Positions 42,355 through 50,665 of a DNA stretch of 64,000 nt are shown piece by piece (within the stretch, counting starts at the first letter, position 1; the number at the start of each line of letters is the position of its first letter). The translations under genes were made by a program, and so were the position numbers. Origin of the DNA: an uncultured Oscillospiraceae bacterium (GTDB lineage Bacteria > Bacillota > Clostridia > Oscillospirales > Oscillospiraceae); contig CANQIO010000002.1 of the NCBI GenBank assembly GCA_947624065.1, positions 1 to 64,000 of the forward strand, written 5' to 3'. Below the pieces are notes generated by a model that had not been told where the DNA came from, ran no database searches, and worked only from the letters and a program-made list of their open reading frames with translations.

Positions 42355-44441
42355 GGTTCGATGGTCCCCTCCTCAAGAGAAGTCTGCGGCTCCTTCGCCG
42401 GGTCCTTTCCGCCCCGGCGGAGGATGAGCCGGTCAAAGGCCAATAGCAGTCCCGGCAGCACAAATATCACGATGACGACGGAGAAGATCGCGCCGCGCCC
42501 CAGCAGCAGCCCCAGCTGGGCCAGCAGCTGGTTGGTGGAGACCGCCCCCATCAGCAGTCCCACCACCGTCAGCACGCTGCCGGAGGTGAGGATGGACACC
42601 GTCACGCCGGACACGGTCCGGACCACCGCCGTTTTCCGGTCCATGCGCAGCCGATTCTCCCGGTACCGGTCCGTGAGCAGGATGGCATAGTCCACCGTGG
42701 CCCCCAGCTGGATCGCGCTGATGATCAGATAGGTGATGTAAAAGATGGGCTTGTTGGTGAAATAGGGCACCGCCAGATTCAGCCAGATGGCCGTCTCGAT
42801 GCTCAGCACCAGGATCACCGGCAGCACCAGCGACCGCATGGTCAGCAGCAGCACCAAAAACACCGCTCCGATGGCCAGCAGGTTCACCTTCACCATATCG
42901 GCCGTGACCGTATCCATCAAATCGTAGGTGCTCACGCCCTCGCCGGCCAGATAGTACGCCCCCGGATAGTACCGCTCCGCCGCGGCGCGGACGGCCTCCA
43001 CCAGCGCGAAGGTCTCCTCCCCCTCATAGGGCACGTCCACGGAGATCACCATGCGGCTGTAGTCGTCCGATTCCAGCTGGCTGAGGGTGGCCTCGTCCAG
43101 ATACTCCATGGGCACCTCCGCCCCGGCGCTGTCCACATAGGAGATGACGCCTGTCACGTGGTCCAGCCCGTGCAGATCACGGGACAGGGCCGTCTGGGTG
43201 GCCGTGTCCCCCTTGGGCACCAGCAGCACATAGGTGTCGCTCTCGCCAAAGACCTGGCGGATGGCGTCCATGTCGCTGCCCAGCTGGGTGTCCGGACCGA
43301 AGATGTGGGACGCGCCATAGTAGTAGTCGTTGGCGTTGGATGCCAGGTACACCGGCGCGATGATGAGCAAAAACAGGCACACCATGGGCACCGCCATCCG
43401 GCGGACCGCCTTGCCGAACTTATCGAAGCCGGGCATAAAGCTCCTGTGCCGGGTCTTGTCCACGGCCTTGCAGCAGCTCAGCAGCACGCTGGGCATGAAC
43501 AGGAACACCGTCACCAAACTGATGGCCACGCCCTTGGCCAGGGCCAGGCCCAGGTCCGGCCCGATGCGGAACCGCATCAGCGCCAGCGCCACGAACCCGA
43601 TCACCGTGGTCAGCCCGCTGGACACAATGGACGAGGCGGACAGGCACAGGGCGTTCACCATGGCCTCCTCCCGGTCGTCGGTGCGCAGGCGGCACTCGTC
43701 GAACCGGTGGATCAAAAACACCGAGTAGTCCAGCGACACCGCCAGCTGCAAAATGTTCCCCGCGGCGTTGGTGACGAAGGAGATCTCCCCAAAGATCAGG
43801 TTGGTGCCGGCGTTGATGACCACCGCCACGCCCAGGCCGCCCAGCACCAGCACCGGCTCCAGCCAGGAGGTCATGGTCAGCAGCAACACCACCAGCGCGA
43901 AGGCGATGCCGCCGACGGCGATGACATGGATCTCCGCCAGCGTGCTAGTGGTGGCCACCGCCGTGGACACCGCGCTTCCGCTCATGGCGGCGCTGTCCCC
44001 TACGATGGCCCGGATGGCCGGGATGGCGTCGATGCAGCGCTCCTCGTCCACCGTCACGGACAGCAGCGCCGTTCCGTCCCTGTAATAGGTCTTAAGCACC
44101 GCGCTGTCCACCGTCGCCAGGGGCACCGTCACGTCGACCGCGTCGTCCAGCCACGTCACGTCCAGCACCCCGTCCACGGCGGCGATGCTCCTCTTATATT
44201 CCAGCGCCTGGGGCACCGTCACGTCCGGGATCATCACCCGCGCGTTGGGGATGCCGCCGCCGAATTCGTCCGCCATGACGTTCACGGCCACGGTAGAGGG
44301 ACTGTCCGGCGGCAGATAGTCGTTCATGTCATAGTTCACCGCCACCATGCTCCAGGCCCCCAGGCACACTATGAACCCCAGGGCAAACAGCGCCATGATC
44401 CACCGCCTGCGGCGGACCACGCCGGTGAAAAATCCTCTCAT
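42351..44441 (-). CDS. MMPL/RND family exporter
   Basis: A 696-residue membrane protein with two repeated halves, each with about six helices: one at about 10-330 and one at about 350-690. The first soluble loop follows the N-terminal helix (NYDMNDYLPPDSPS), and the half-repeat signatures DYSVFLIHRFDE and VDYAILLTDRYRE are the MMPL/SSD-type pattern. ATG 44441 follows GAGAGGGGG. Likely exports a lipid or hydrophobic compound with help from the coiled-coil protein. The TetR gene is divergent. Confidence 0.9.
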   Translation of the reverse strand: MRGFFTGVVRRRRWIMALFALGFIVCLGAWSMVAVNYDMNDYLPPDSPSTVAVNVMADEFGGGIPNARVMIPDVTVPQALEYKRSIAAVDGVLDVTWLDDAVDVTVPLATVDSAVLKTYYRDGTALLSVTVDEERCIDAIPAIRAIVGDSAAMSGSAVSTAVATTSTLAEIHVIAVGGIAFALVVLLLTMTSWLEPVLVLGGLGVAVVINAGTNLIFGEISFVTNAAGNILQLAVSLDYSVFLIHRFDECRLRTDDREEAMVNALCLSASSIVSSGLTTVIGFVALALMRFRIGPDLGLALAKGVAISLVTVFLFMPSVLLSCCKAVDKTRHRSFMPGFDKFGKAVRRMAVPMVCLFLLIIAPVYLASNANDYYYGASHIFGPDTQLGSDMDAIRQVFGESDTYVLLVPKGDTATQTALSRDLHGLDHVTGVISYVDSAGAEVPMEYLDEATLSQLESDDYSRMVISVDVPYEGEETFALVEAVRAAAERYYPGAYYLAGEGVSTYDLMDTVTADMVKVNLLAIGAVFLVLLLTMRSLVLPVILVLSIETAIWLNLAVPYFTNKPIFYITYLIISAIQLGATVDYAILLTDRYRENRLRMDRKTAVVRTVSGVTVSILTSGSVLTVVGLLMGAVSTNQLLAQLGLLLGRGAIFSVVIVIFVLPGLLLAFDRLILRRGGKDPAKEPQTSLEEGTIEP

Positions 44442-44523
44442 GCCGCTCCCCCTCTCTTTCACGGTCTATCATTATAATCCCTATCGCGCCGGTGGAAAAT
44501 GGGCAATATGCCCCCACTTGTGT

Positions 44524-44560
44524 AATTACCGGACAAAATAGTCCATTTTGTCCGGTAATT
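44524..44560. promoter_or_regulatory. Perfect 16-bp inverted repeat, likely TetR operator
   Basis: AATTACCGGACAAAAT, a 5-base spacer AGTCC, and the exact complement. It lies between the exporter and TetR genes and ends 3 bases before the TetR -35, so bound repressor would block it. Its left arm is about 80 bases upstream of the exporter start. Confidence 0.75.
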
Positions 44561-44563
44561 CTA

Positions 44564-44592
44564 TTGACGCCGCCCGGAACCGGCCGTATAAT
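44564..44592 (+). promoter_or_regulatory. Promoter of the tetR gene
   Basis: TTGACG (44564-44569), 17-base spacer, TATAAT (44587-44592). Confidence 0.82.
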
Positions 44593-44624
44593 AATGACCA
44601 ACTCCCAGGAAAGGCGGCGGACAG

Positions 44625-45212
44625 ATGAAACACGAGGAGATATCTCTGACCACCAAGCGGGCGCTGGCCGCGGCGCTGAAGGACGCCATGGCCCGCAAGC
44701 CCCTGCAGAAGATCACCGTCACGGAGCTGATCCAGGCGGCAGACGTGAACCGAAAGACCTTCTATTACCACTTCTCCGACATCTACGAGCTGCTGAAATG
44801 GACGCTGGAGGAGGAAGCGCTGGACGAGGTGAAGCATTATGACCTGCTGCGGGACTATGAGCGGGCCATCGCCTTCATCATGGACTACGTCGAGCGCAAC
44901 GACTATATCATCACCTGCGCCTGGGACGCCATGGGCCAGGACGGGCTGAAGCGGTTTTTCCGGGTGGATTTCCAGGACATCGTGGTGGACCTGATCGCCA
45001 GCGCCGAGCGCCGGACCGGCGTCACGCTGGAGGCGGATTACCGCGCCTTCCTCACCCAGTTCTACATCGAGGCCCTGTCGGGGATGCTGATCCAGTGGAT
45101 ACAGCACCGGGAGTCCTACGACCGGGACCGGGTGGCCGGATTCACCATCCGCATCATCCGGGACTCTCTGCTGGGCATTTTGCGCGTCGATCCCCCGCGC
45201 GCCGCCCCATGA
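44625..45212 (+). CDS. TetR/AcrR family transcriptional regulator
   Basis: A 195-residue regulator. The N-terminal HTH reads LAAALKDAMARKPLQKITVT, then ELIQAADVNRKTFYYHFSDI, which is the TetR motif with the FYYHF recognition helix. The C-terminal domain is of the DhaS-like TetR_C type. It is divergent from the MMPL exporter and should bind the operator at 44524. Its ligand is unknown. Confidence 0.93.
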   Translation: MKHEEISLTTKRALAAALKDAMARKPLQKITVTELIQAADVNRKTFYYHFSDIYELLKWTLEEEALDEVKHYDLLRDYERAIAFIMDYVERNDYIITCAWDAMGQDGLKRFFRVDFQDIVVDLIASAERRTGVTLEADYRAFLTQFYIEALSGMLIQWIQHRESYDRDRVAGFTIRIIRDSLLGILRVDPPRAAP

Positions 45213-45240
45213 GAGGCAAATGCGTCCCCACAGCGCACAC

Positions 45241-45278
45241 AGGCCGCGCCGCAAGCTGAAAAGCTCGCGGCGCGGCCT
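45241..45278. terminator. Hairpin between tetR and thyA
   Basis: A 12-bp stem AGGCCGCGCCGC/GCGGCGCGGCCT enclosing a smaller AGCT/AGCT helix. It lies between convergent genes. There is only a weak T tail. Confidence 0.6.
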
Positions 45279-45297
45279 TGGCATTGGTATAAAAGTC

Positions 45298-46128
45298 TCA
45301 CACGGCGATGGGGATCTTCTTGTCGAAGGCCGCCGGGGCATAGCCCTCCAGGCGGAAGCTGTCCCGTGTGAACTGATAGAAATCGGTGATCTCCGGGTCC
45401 ATGAAAAACTGCGGCGCCGGGGACTGGGGATTCTGGATGATCTCCCGGATCAGTGGCACATGCCGGTCATAGATGTGGCAGTCGGCGATCACATGCACCA
45501 GCTCTCCCGCCACCAGGCCGGAGACCTGGGCCATCATGTGCACCAGCACGGCGTACTGCACCACGTTCCAGTTGTTGGCCGCCAGCATATCCTGGCTGCG
45601 CTGGTTCAAAATGGCGTTGAGCACGTTGCCGGACACGTTGAAGGTCATGGAATAGGCACAGGGGTACAGCCCCATGGCGTGCAGATCCTCGAAGTTGAAG
45701 ATGTTGGTGAGGATGCGCCGGGAGGCGGGGGTGTGCTTCAGCTCATAGAGCACCCGGTCCACCTGGTCGAACATGCCCTCGGGGTAGATGTGCTTCAGCC
45801 CCAGCTGATAGCCGTAGGCCTTGCCGATGGAGCCGTTTTCATCTGCCCACTGGTCCCAGACGTGGCTGTTCAGATCGTGGATGTTGTTGGACTTTTTCTG
45901 CCAGATCCACAGCATCTCGTCCACCGCGCTCTTCCAATAGGTCCGGCGGATGGTCAGGATGGGGAACTCCTTTCGCAGGTCGTAGCGGTTGATGATCCCG
46001 AACTTCTTCACGGTATGGGCGGGCGCGCCGTCCTCCCAATGGGGGCGCACCTGCTGGTTCGTGTCCCACACCCCGTTGTCCAGGATGTCATGGCAGTTCT
46101 GGATAAATACCTGATCAGCATAACTCAT
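45298..46128 (-). CDS. thyA: Thymidylate synthase
   Basis: A 276-residue enzyme that methylates dUMP to dTMP with methylene-THF. The catalytic Cys is in GLYPCAYSMTF (about residue 147). QRSQDMLAANNWNVVQYA follows; AANNWN replaces the common LGLPFN, a variant form. The C-terminal phosphate/folate motifs HVIADCHIYDRHV and the PIAV tail are kept. ATG 46128 with AAGGAGG is the start; a TTGCGC-17-TATACT promoter lies upstream. No linked dihydrofolate reductase. Confidence 0.94.
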   Translation of the reverse strand: MSYADQVFIQNCHDILDNGVWDTNQQVRPHWEDGAPAHTVKKFGIINRYDLRKEFPILTIRRTYWKSAVDEMLWIWQKKSNNIHDLNSHVWDQWADENGSIGKAYGYQLGLKHIYPEGMFDQVDRVLYELKHTPASRRILTNIFNFEDLHAMGLYPCAYSMTFNVSGNVLNAILNQRSQDMLAANNWNVVQYAVLVHMMAQVSGLVAGELVHVIADCHIYDRHVPLIREIIQNPQSPAPQFFMDPEITDFYQFTRDSFRLEGYAPAAFDKKIPIAV

Positions 46129-46170
46129 GGGCGTCCTCCTTATCCCGCTGGGCGTGTCGAATTTGCTCCC

Positions 46171-46199
46171 AGTATACACGTCTTTGCCGCCGGGCGCAA
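46171..46199 (-). promoter_or_regulatory. Promoter of thyA
   Basis: TTGCGC (46194-46199) and TATACT (46171-46176) on the minus strand with a 17-base spacer. Confidence 0.68.
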
Positions 46200-46216
46200 G
46201 GAAAACCGCTGTCCGC

Positions 46217-47443
46217 TCAGCCTCCGAACACGCTCAGCAGGAAGCCCGCCGCGATGGCGGAGCCGATGACGCCGGCCACATTGGGGCCCATGGCGTGCAT
46301 CAGCAGATAATTGGTCTTGTTGTACTTCCGACCCACGTCCTGACTCACCCGTGCCGCCATGGGCACCGCGGACACGCCCGCCGACCCGATCAGCGGGTTG
46401 ATCTTCCCACCGCTGGTCCGGTACATGATCCGCCCGCCGATGAGCCCGCCGGCGGTGGAGATGGCGAACGCGATGAGGCCCAGGATGATGATCTTGATGG
46501 TGTTCAGGCTCAAAAACCGCTCCGCCACCATGGTCGCGCCTACAGAAGTGGCCAGGAAGATGGTCACCGTGTTCATCAGCGCGTTCTGCACCGTGTCGCT
46601 GAGCCGGTCCGTCACCCCGCACTCACGCAGCAGGTTGCCGAACATCAGGCACCCGATCAGCGGCGCCGTGGACGGCAGCAGCAATATCACGAACGCGCTC
46701 ACCGCGATGGGGAAGATGATCTTCTCGGTCTTGGACACCTCCCGCCGCTGCTCCATCTTCACCTGCCGCATAGCCGGCGTGGTCATGAACTTCATGATAG
46801 GCGGCTGGATCATGGGGATCAGCGCCATATAGGAGTAGGCCGAGATGGCGATGGGACCCAATAGCTGCGGCGCCAGCATGGCCGTCAGCAGCAGCGCCGT
46901 GGGGCCGTCCGCCCCGCCGATGATGCCGATGGAAGCCGCCTCCGGGCCCGTGAATCCCAGCATGACCGCCCCGAAGAACGCCACGAACACGCCCAGCTGG
47001 GCCGCCGCGCCAAGAAGCAGGCTCTTGGGGTAGGCCAGCAGCGGGCCGAAATCCGTCATGGCCCCAACCCCCAGGAAGATCAGCGAGGGATAGAGCCCCA
47101 CCTTCACGCCGATGTAGAAGATGTCTAAGAGCCCGCCCTCATGCAGCACCGTGGTGAAGGTCAGGTGCTCGATGACCTCCCCCGCCTCGGTGGTATAGGG
47201 CGTCCCCGCCACATAGGCGTCCCACATGTCCAGATGATACATCCCCGCCCCGGGGAGGTTGGTGAGAAGGCATCCAAAGGCGATGCCCACCAGCAGCAGC
47301 GGCTCGAACTTCTTCACGATCCCCAGGTACAGCAGTACGCAGGAGATGGCGATCATGATGAGGTTCTTCCAGCCCCCCGCCGCCAGGAACCCGGCAAAGC
47401 CCGACTCCGACGCCAGCTTGCCAAGTGTTTCCAGTATGTTCAT
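46217..47443 (-). CDS. oadB: Sodium-pumping oxaloacetate decarboxylase beta subunit
   Basis: A 408-residue integral membrane subunit that couples decarboxylation of carboxybiotin to Na+ export. Typical motifs are the IGIIGGADGPT Na+ channel-region sequence (about residue 160), LLGAAAQLGVFVAFFGA, and the C-terminal GSAGVSAVPMAARVSQDVG. The last gene of the oad operon, 10 bases after oadC. The same family serves methylmalonyl-CoA and glutaconyl-CoA decarboxylases; the alpha subunit decides. Confidence 0.93.
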   Translation of the reverse strand: MNILETLGKLASESGFAGFLAAGGWKNLIMIAISCVLLYLGIVKKFEPLLLVGIAFGCLLTNLPGAGMYHLDMWDAYVAGTPYTTEAGEVIEHLTFTTVLHEGGLLDIFYIGVKVGLYPSLIFLGVGAMTDFGPLLAYPKSLLLGAAAQLGVFVAFFGAVMLGFTGPEAASIGIIGGADGPTALLLTAMLAPQLLGPIAISAYSYMALIPMIQPPIMKFMTTPAMRQVKMEQRREVSKTEKIIFPIAVSAFVILLLPSTAPLIGCLMFGNLLRECGVTDRLSDTVQNALMNTVTIFLATSVGATMVAERFLSLNTIKIIILGLIAFAISTAGGLIGGRIMYRTSGGKINPLIGSAGVSAVPMAARVSQDVGRKYNKTNYLLMHAMGPNVAGVIGSAIAAGFLLSVFGG

Positions 47444-47453
47444 GCCGCCCTCC

Positions 47454-47858
47454 TCACGCGATGACCGCCAGGACAGCGCCGGTCTCCACCACAGCGCCCT
47501 TGCTCACCAGGATCTGGGCCACAGCGCCGGCCTTGGGCGCGACGATCTCGTTCTCCATCTTCATGGCCTCCAGGATCATCACCACCTCGCCCTCCTTCAC
47601 CTGCTGCCCCTGGCTCACCAGGATCTTCAGGATGTTGCCGGGCATGGGGGCCGTCACCGGCTCGCCCGCCGCCACCGCCTGGGCAGGCGCTGCCGCAGGC
47701 GCAGCCGCGGGAGCCGCGGCCACAACAGGAGCCGCAGCCGCGACGGGCGCTGCCGCCGGCGCGGGCGCATACGCCTCGTACTCGTCCACCAGCATGGCCT
47801 TGTCCTCGTCCACCTCGACCTCGTAGGTCCGGCCGTTCAATGTCACCTTATATTTCAT
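47454..47858 (-). CDS. Biotin carboxyl carrier subunit (gamma/BCCP) of the decarboxylase
   Basis: A 134-residue carrier with a short N-terminal domain (MKYKVTLNGRTYEVEVDED), an Ala/Pro-rich flexible linker (about 35-65) and a biotinyl domain whose LEAMKMENEIVAP holds the biotinylated Lys. It swings CO2 from the alpha subunit to the beta subunit. It overlaps the OadG-like gene by ATGA. Confidence 0.92.
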   Translation of the reverse strand: MKYKVTLNGRTYEVEVDEDKAMLVDEYEAYAPAPAAAPVAAAAPVVAAAPAAAPAAAPAQAVAAGEPVTAPMPGNILKILVSQGQQVKEGEVVMILEAMKMENEIVAPKAGAVAQILVSKGAVVETGAVLAVIA

Positions 47859-48226
47859 TTCTCTTTGACCTCCTTGATAGAGCGGAACCGCAGTTCGTTG
47901 ATGGGCTTGCCCAGCTTGTGGGCCACGATGGCCATGATGAGCGCCGCGTCCTTCGGGTCCGTGTCGTAGAGCTTCAGCTCCCCGGCCGTACCCTTGGCCG
48001 CCGGCTTCTCTACGGGCGCGGCAGGTGCGGGCGCGGGCTCCGGAGCCGCTGTGGCCGCGGCCTTGGCCGCCGCCTTGGCCTGGCTGTTCATCATGACCTT
48101 GCCCATGACGGTCACCACCACCAGCAGCATGCAGATCCCCAAAAACACCACCGCGTAGCCCATCACCGCCACCAGCGCACCCGTTCCTATGCTGGGGTGC
48201 AGCAGCGTTTCACTTATCCCTGTCAT
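47855..48226 (-). CDS. OadG-type small membrane subunit
   Basis: A 123-residue protein with one helix (about residues 18-40) and an Ala/Pro-rich tail (about 50-80), then a conserved region KDAALIMAIVAHKLGKPINE. It matches the OadG/delta subunit that assembles the pump and links the carrier. It overlaps oadC and is 3 bases from oadA. Confidence 0.85.
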   Translation of the reverse strand: MTGISETLLHPSIGTGALVAVMGYAVVFLGICMLLVVVTVMGKVMMNSQAKAAAKAAATAAPEPAPAPAAPVEKPAAKGTAGELKLYDTDPKDAALIMAIVAHKLGKPINELRFRSIKEVKEK

Positions 48227-48229
48227 GGC

Positions 48230-49609
48230 TCACATCTCCTCGATGGTGTATTTGACCACCTTTTCCTCGTCCGCCTGCCGCTTCTCGAAAAACGCCTCCG
48301 CCAGCTGCGGGAACGCGATGTAGCTGAGCACGTCCTCGTCGCTCCGGGCCGTGTCGCCCAGCTGGGCCTTGGTCTTTTCAAACGCGGGCTCCAGCGTGTC
48401 GGCGTACCGCCCCTCCAGGGGCTTTTCGTCCCCAAGGATCAGCTTCTGCACCGCCGGGTCGATGGGCGCGGGCGTCTTGCCATACTCGCCCCGGCAATAG
48501 GCCTTCACCTCGTTGGACACCTTCTTATACCGCTCGCCCTGCAGCACATTGGTCACCGCCTGCACCCCCACCATCTGCGAGGTCGGCGTCACCAGCGGCG
48601 GATACCCCAGGTCCTTCCGCACCCGCGGCGTCTCCGCCAGCGCCTCGTCCAGCCGGTCCAGCGCGTTCATGGTCTTCAGCTGGCTGAGAAGGTTGGAGAG
48701 CATCCCGCCCGGCACCTGATAGGTCAGGCACTGGGTGTCCGTGGCCATGGATTTCGGCATCAGCGTCCCGTCCGCGATGAAGCCGTCCCGCACGGGCTTG
48801 AAGTAGTCCGCCACCTCTTTCAGCACCGCCTCGTCCAGGTCCACCTGGTACCCCAGCTGCTTGAGCGCGTATGCCAGCGTATCCGTGGACGCCTGGCTGG
48901 TGCCCCCGGAGAAGGGCGGCGTCGCCGTGTCGATGATGTCCGCGCCCGCCTCCACGGATTTCAGCAGCGTCATAAACGCCAGGCCGGTGGTGCAGTGGGT
49001 GTGCACGTCCACCGGCAGGTCCACCGCGTCCTTGATGGCGCTGACCAGGTCGTATGCCTCCTGGGGGCCCATGATGCCGGCCATGTCCTTGATGCAAATG
49101 GAGGTGCAGCCCATAGAGGCCAGCTGTTTTACGAGGTTTACATAATTCTTCAAGGTATGTACCGGCGAGGTGGTATAGCTGATGGCGCCGGAGGCCGTCG
49201 CCCCGCACTTCACCGTCTCCTCAACGGCCACCTTCAGGTTGTCCGGGTCATTGAGGGCGTCAAAGATGCGGATGATGTCGATGCCGTTTTTCACCGCGTG
49301 CTGCACGAACTTGCGCACCACGTCGTCCGGATAGTGCTTATAGCCGAGAATGTTCTGGCCCCGGAGCAGCATTTGGAGCTTGGTATGGGGCATTTTCGCC
49401 CGGATCTTCCGCAGCCGCTCCCACGGGTCCTCGTTCAGATACCGCAGGCACACGTCGAAGGTGGCGCCGCCCCAGCACTCCACCGCGTAATAACCCGCCC
49501 TGTCCATGGTCTCCAGGATGGGCTCAAACTTCGAATACGGCAGCCGCGTCGCCATGAGCGACTGGTTCGCGTCCCGCAGCACCGTCTCCACAAATTGCAC
49601 ACGCTGCAT
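48230..49609 (-). CDS. oadA: Oxaloacetate decarboxylase alpha subunit (carboxyltransferase)
   Basis: A 459-residue carboxyltransferase subunit. It starts VQFVETVLRDANQSLMATR, where DANQS is the signature, and has YYAVECWGGATFDVCLRYL, RGQNILGYKHYPDD, FDALNDPDNLK and CIKDMAGIMGP with the metal-binding Asp, followed by DVHTHCTTG. It lacks a fused biotinyl domain; a separate carrier gene supplies it. It decarboxylates oxaloacetate to pyruvate. The first gene of the operon, behind a good promoter. Confidence 0.94.
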   Translation of the reverse strand: MQRVQFVETVLRDANQSLMATRLPYSKFEPILETMDRAGYYAVECWGGATFDVCLRYLNEDPWERLRKIRAKMPHTKLQMLLRGQNILGYKHYPDDVVRKFVQHAVKNGIDIIRIFDALNDPDNLKVAVEETVKCGATASGAISYTTSPVHTLKNYVNLVKQLASMGCTSICIKDMAGIMGPQEAYDLVSAIKDAVDLPVDVHTHCTTGLAFMTLLKSVEAGADIIDTATPPFSGGTSQASTDTLAYALKQLGYQVDLDEAVLKEVADYFKPVRDGFIADGTLMPKSMATDTQCLTYQVPGGMLSNLLSQLKTMNALDRLDEALAETPRVRKDLGYPPLVTPTSQMVGVQAVTNVLQGERYKKVSNEVKAYCRGEYGKTPAPIDPAVQKLILGDEKPLEGRYADTLEPAFEKTKAQLGDTARSDEDVLSYIAFPQLAEAFFEKRQADEEKVVKYTIEEM

Positions 49610-49651
49610 ATCGTCTACCTCCTAAAACCGAGCATTAGTCCACTACCGTAA

Positions 49652-49679
49652 ATTATATACAATTCCAGCCAAATGTCAA
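49652..49679 (-). promoter_or_regulatory. Promoter of the oad operon
   Basis: TTGACA (49674-49679) and TATAAT (49652-49657) on the minus strand with a 16-base spacer, about 42 bases before oadA. Confidence 0.8.
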
Positions 49680-49729
49680 CGGCTGGGACCATGCAAAAAG
49701 ACGGCGCTCACGCGTCGTCTCTCCAATAT

Positions 49730-50578
49730 TCAAGCGTCCCAGCCGAGGGTCAGCTGCTCCTGTTCCATCTGGCGGTCCAGCGCCTGCTCCACCAGCAGGG
49801 CGATGTTGGCCTCCACGGCCCGGCGGCTCTCGCAATAGAGCCGATGGAGGGCGGAGGGGGAGCCCTTTTCCAGGGGGAGCCGAGCCGCGAGGCAGAGCTC
49901 GCGGATGGCGGTGTTCACATAGGTGCGGCTCATGGGCGCGCCGTCGCGGGTCAAAAAGACCGGGCCGGCGGAGAGGCCCTGGCGGCCGCAGTAGGCCAGC
50001 AGCTCCCGGCAGAGGGTAGGCGGCAGGTGGACAAGGGCGGCATTTTTTCCGGAGCCAGTCACCACCGCGCCGGCGCGGGCTGCCTCCACGGTGAGGCGGT
50101 CCAGGTCGGAGACGGGCAGATCCGTTCCGGCAAAGAGCAACACCAGCAGATAGGCCCTCTCCCGGCCCAGGAGCTTGGCGGTATGGAGAAGATGGCGGTA
50201 CTCCGCGCGGGTCAACTCGGGACGGGGGGCCGTCTCGGCGGGAAGGGTGTCGGCCAATTGCAGGTCCCGGCGGCCGCAAAAGGCCAAAAAGCTGTTGGCG
50301 GCGGAGAGGATCACATTGACCGAACGGGGGGCCGCGCCGGAGCGGAGCAGCGCCTCACGGCAGGAGGCGAGGGAGCCGGGGCGGATACGGCCGGGCTCTG
50401 GAAGCATCTGGGCCAGGCGGGAGAGGGAGCGGCGATAGCGCGCGCAGGTCTCCGGGGCGCGGCCGCGGGCGGCCAGGTCGGACAAAAAGGCCTCCACGGC
50501 GGCGCTGTCCAGGGAAACGGCGGGCAGGTCCGCCAAAAGGGCCGCATCCAGGGGATCGGCCAAGAGCTCCACGGCCAT
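49730..50578 (-). CDS. Tyrosine-recombinase-like protein with degraded active site
   Basis: A 282-residue protein with the shape of a phage-integrase-family recombinase: a SAM-like N-terminal domain (about 25-110, ETCARYRRSLSRLAQM) and a catalytic-type domain (LTRAEYRHLLHTAKLLG, LLVLLFAGTDLPVSDLDRLT). The first catalytic Arg (TGLRxSEL) reads TDLPVSDL; the HxxR region reads SALHRLYCESRRA without matching spacing; and no C-terminal Tyr motif is seen. It is therefore probably not a working recombinase. It is downstream of the surface protein gene and after its terminator. Confidence 0.7.
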   Translation of the reverse strand: MAVELLADPLDAALLADLPAVSLDSAAVEAFLSDLAARGRAPETCARYRRSLSRLAQMLPEPGRIRPGSLASCREALLRSGAAPRSVNVILSAANSFLAFCGRRDLQLADTLPAETAPRPELTRAEYRHLLHTAKLLGRERAYLLVLLFAGTDLPVSDLDRLTVEAARAGAVVTGSGKNAALVHLPPTLCRELLAYCGRQGLSAGPVFLTRDGAPMSRTYVNTAIRELCLAARLPLEKGSPSALHRLYCESRRAVEANIALLVEQALDRQMEQEQLTLGWDA

Positions 50579-50593
50579 GGGACGCCTCCTTTC

Positions 50594-50630
50594 AAAAAAG
50601 AGAGGGAGCAGGGACGAACCCTGCTCCCTC
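50594..50630 (-). terminator. Terminator of the surface protein gene
   Basis: A 12-bp stem GAGGGAGCAGGG/CCCTGCTCCCTC with a 5-base loop and a run of Ts on the minus strand (50595-50600), just before the ribosome site of the recombinase-like gene. Confidence 0.85.
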
Positions 50631-50665
50631 GGGAGTGTTGCTAGTTTTTAATGCTCGTGTGCTGA

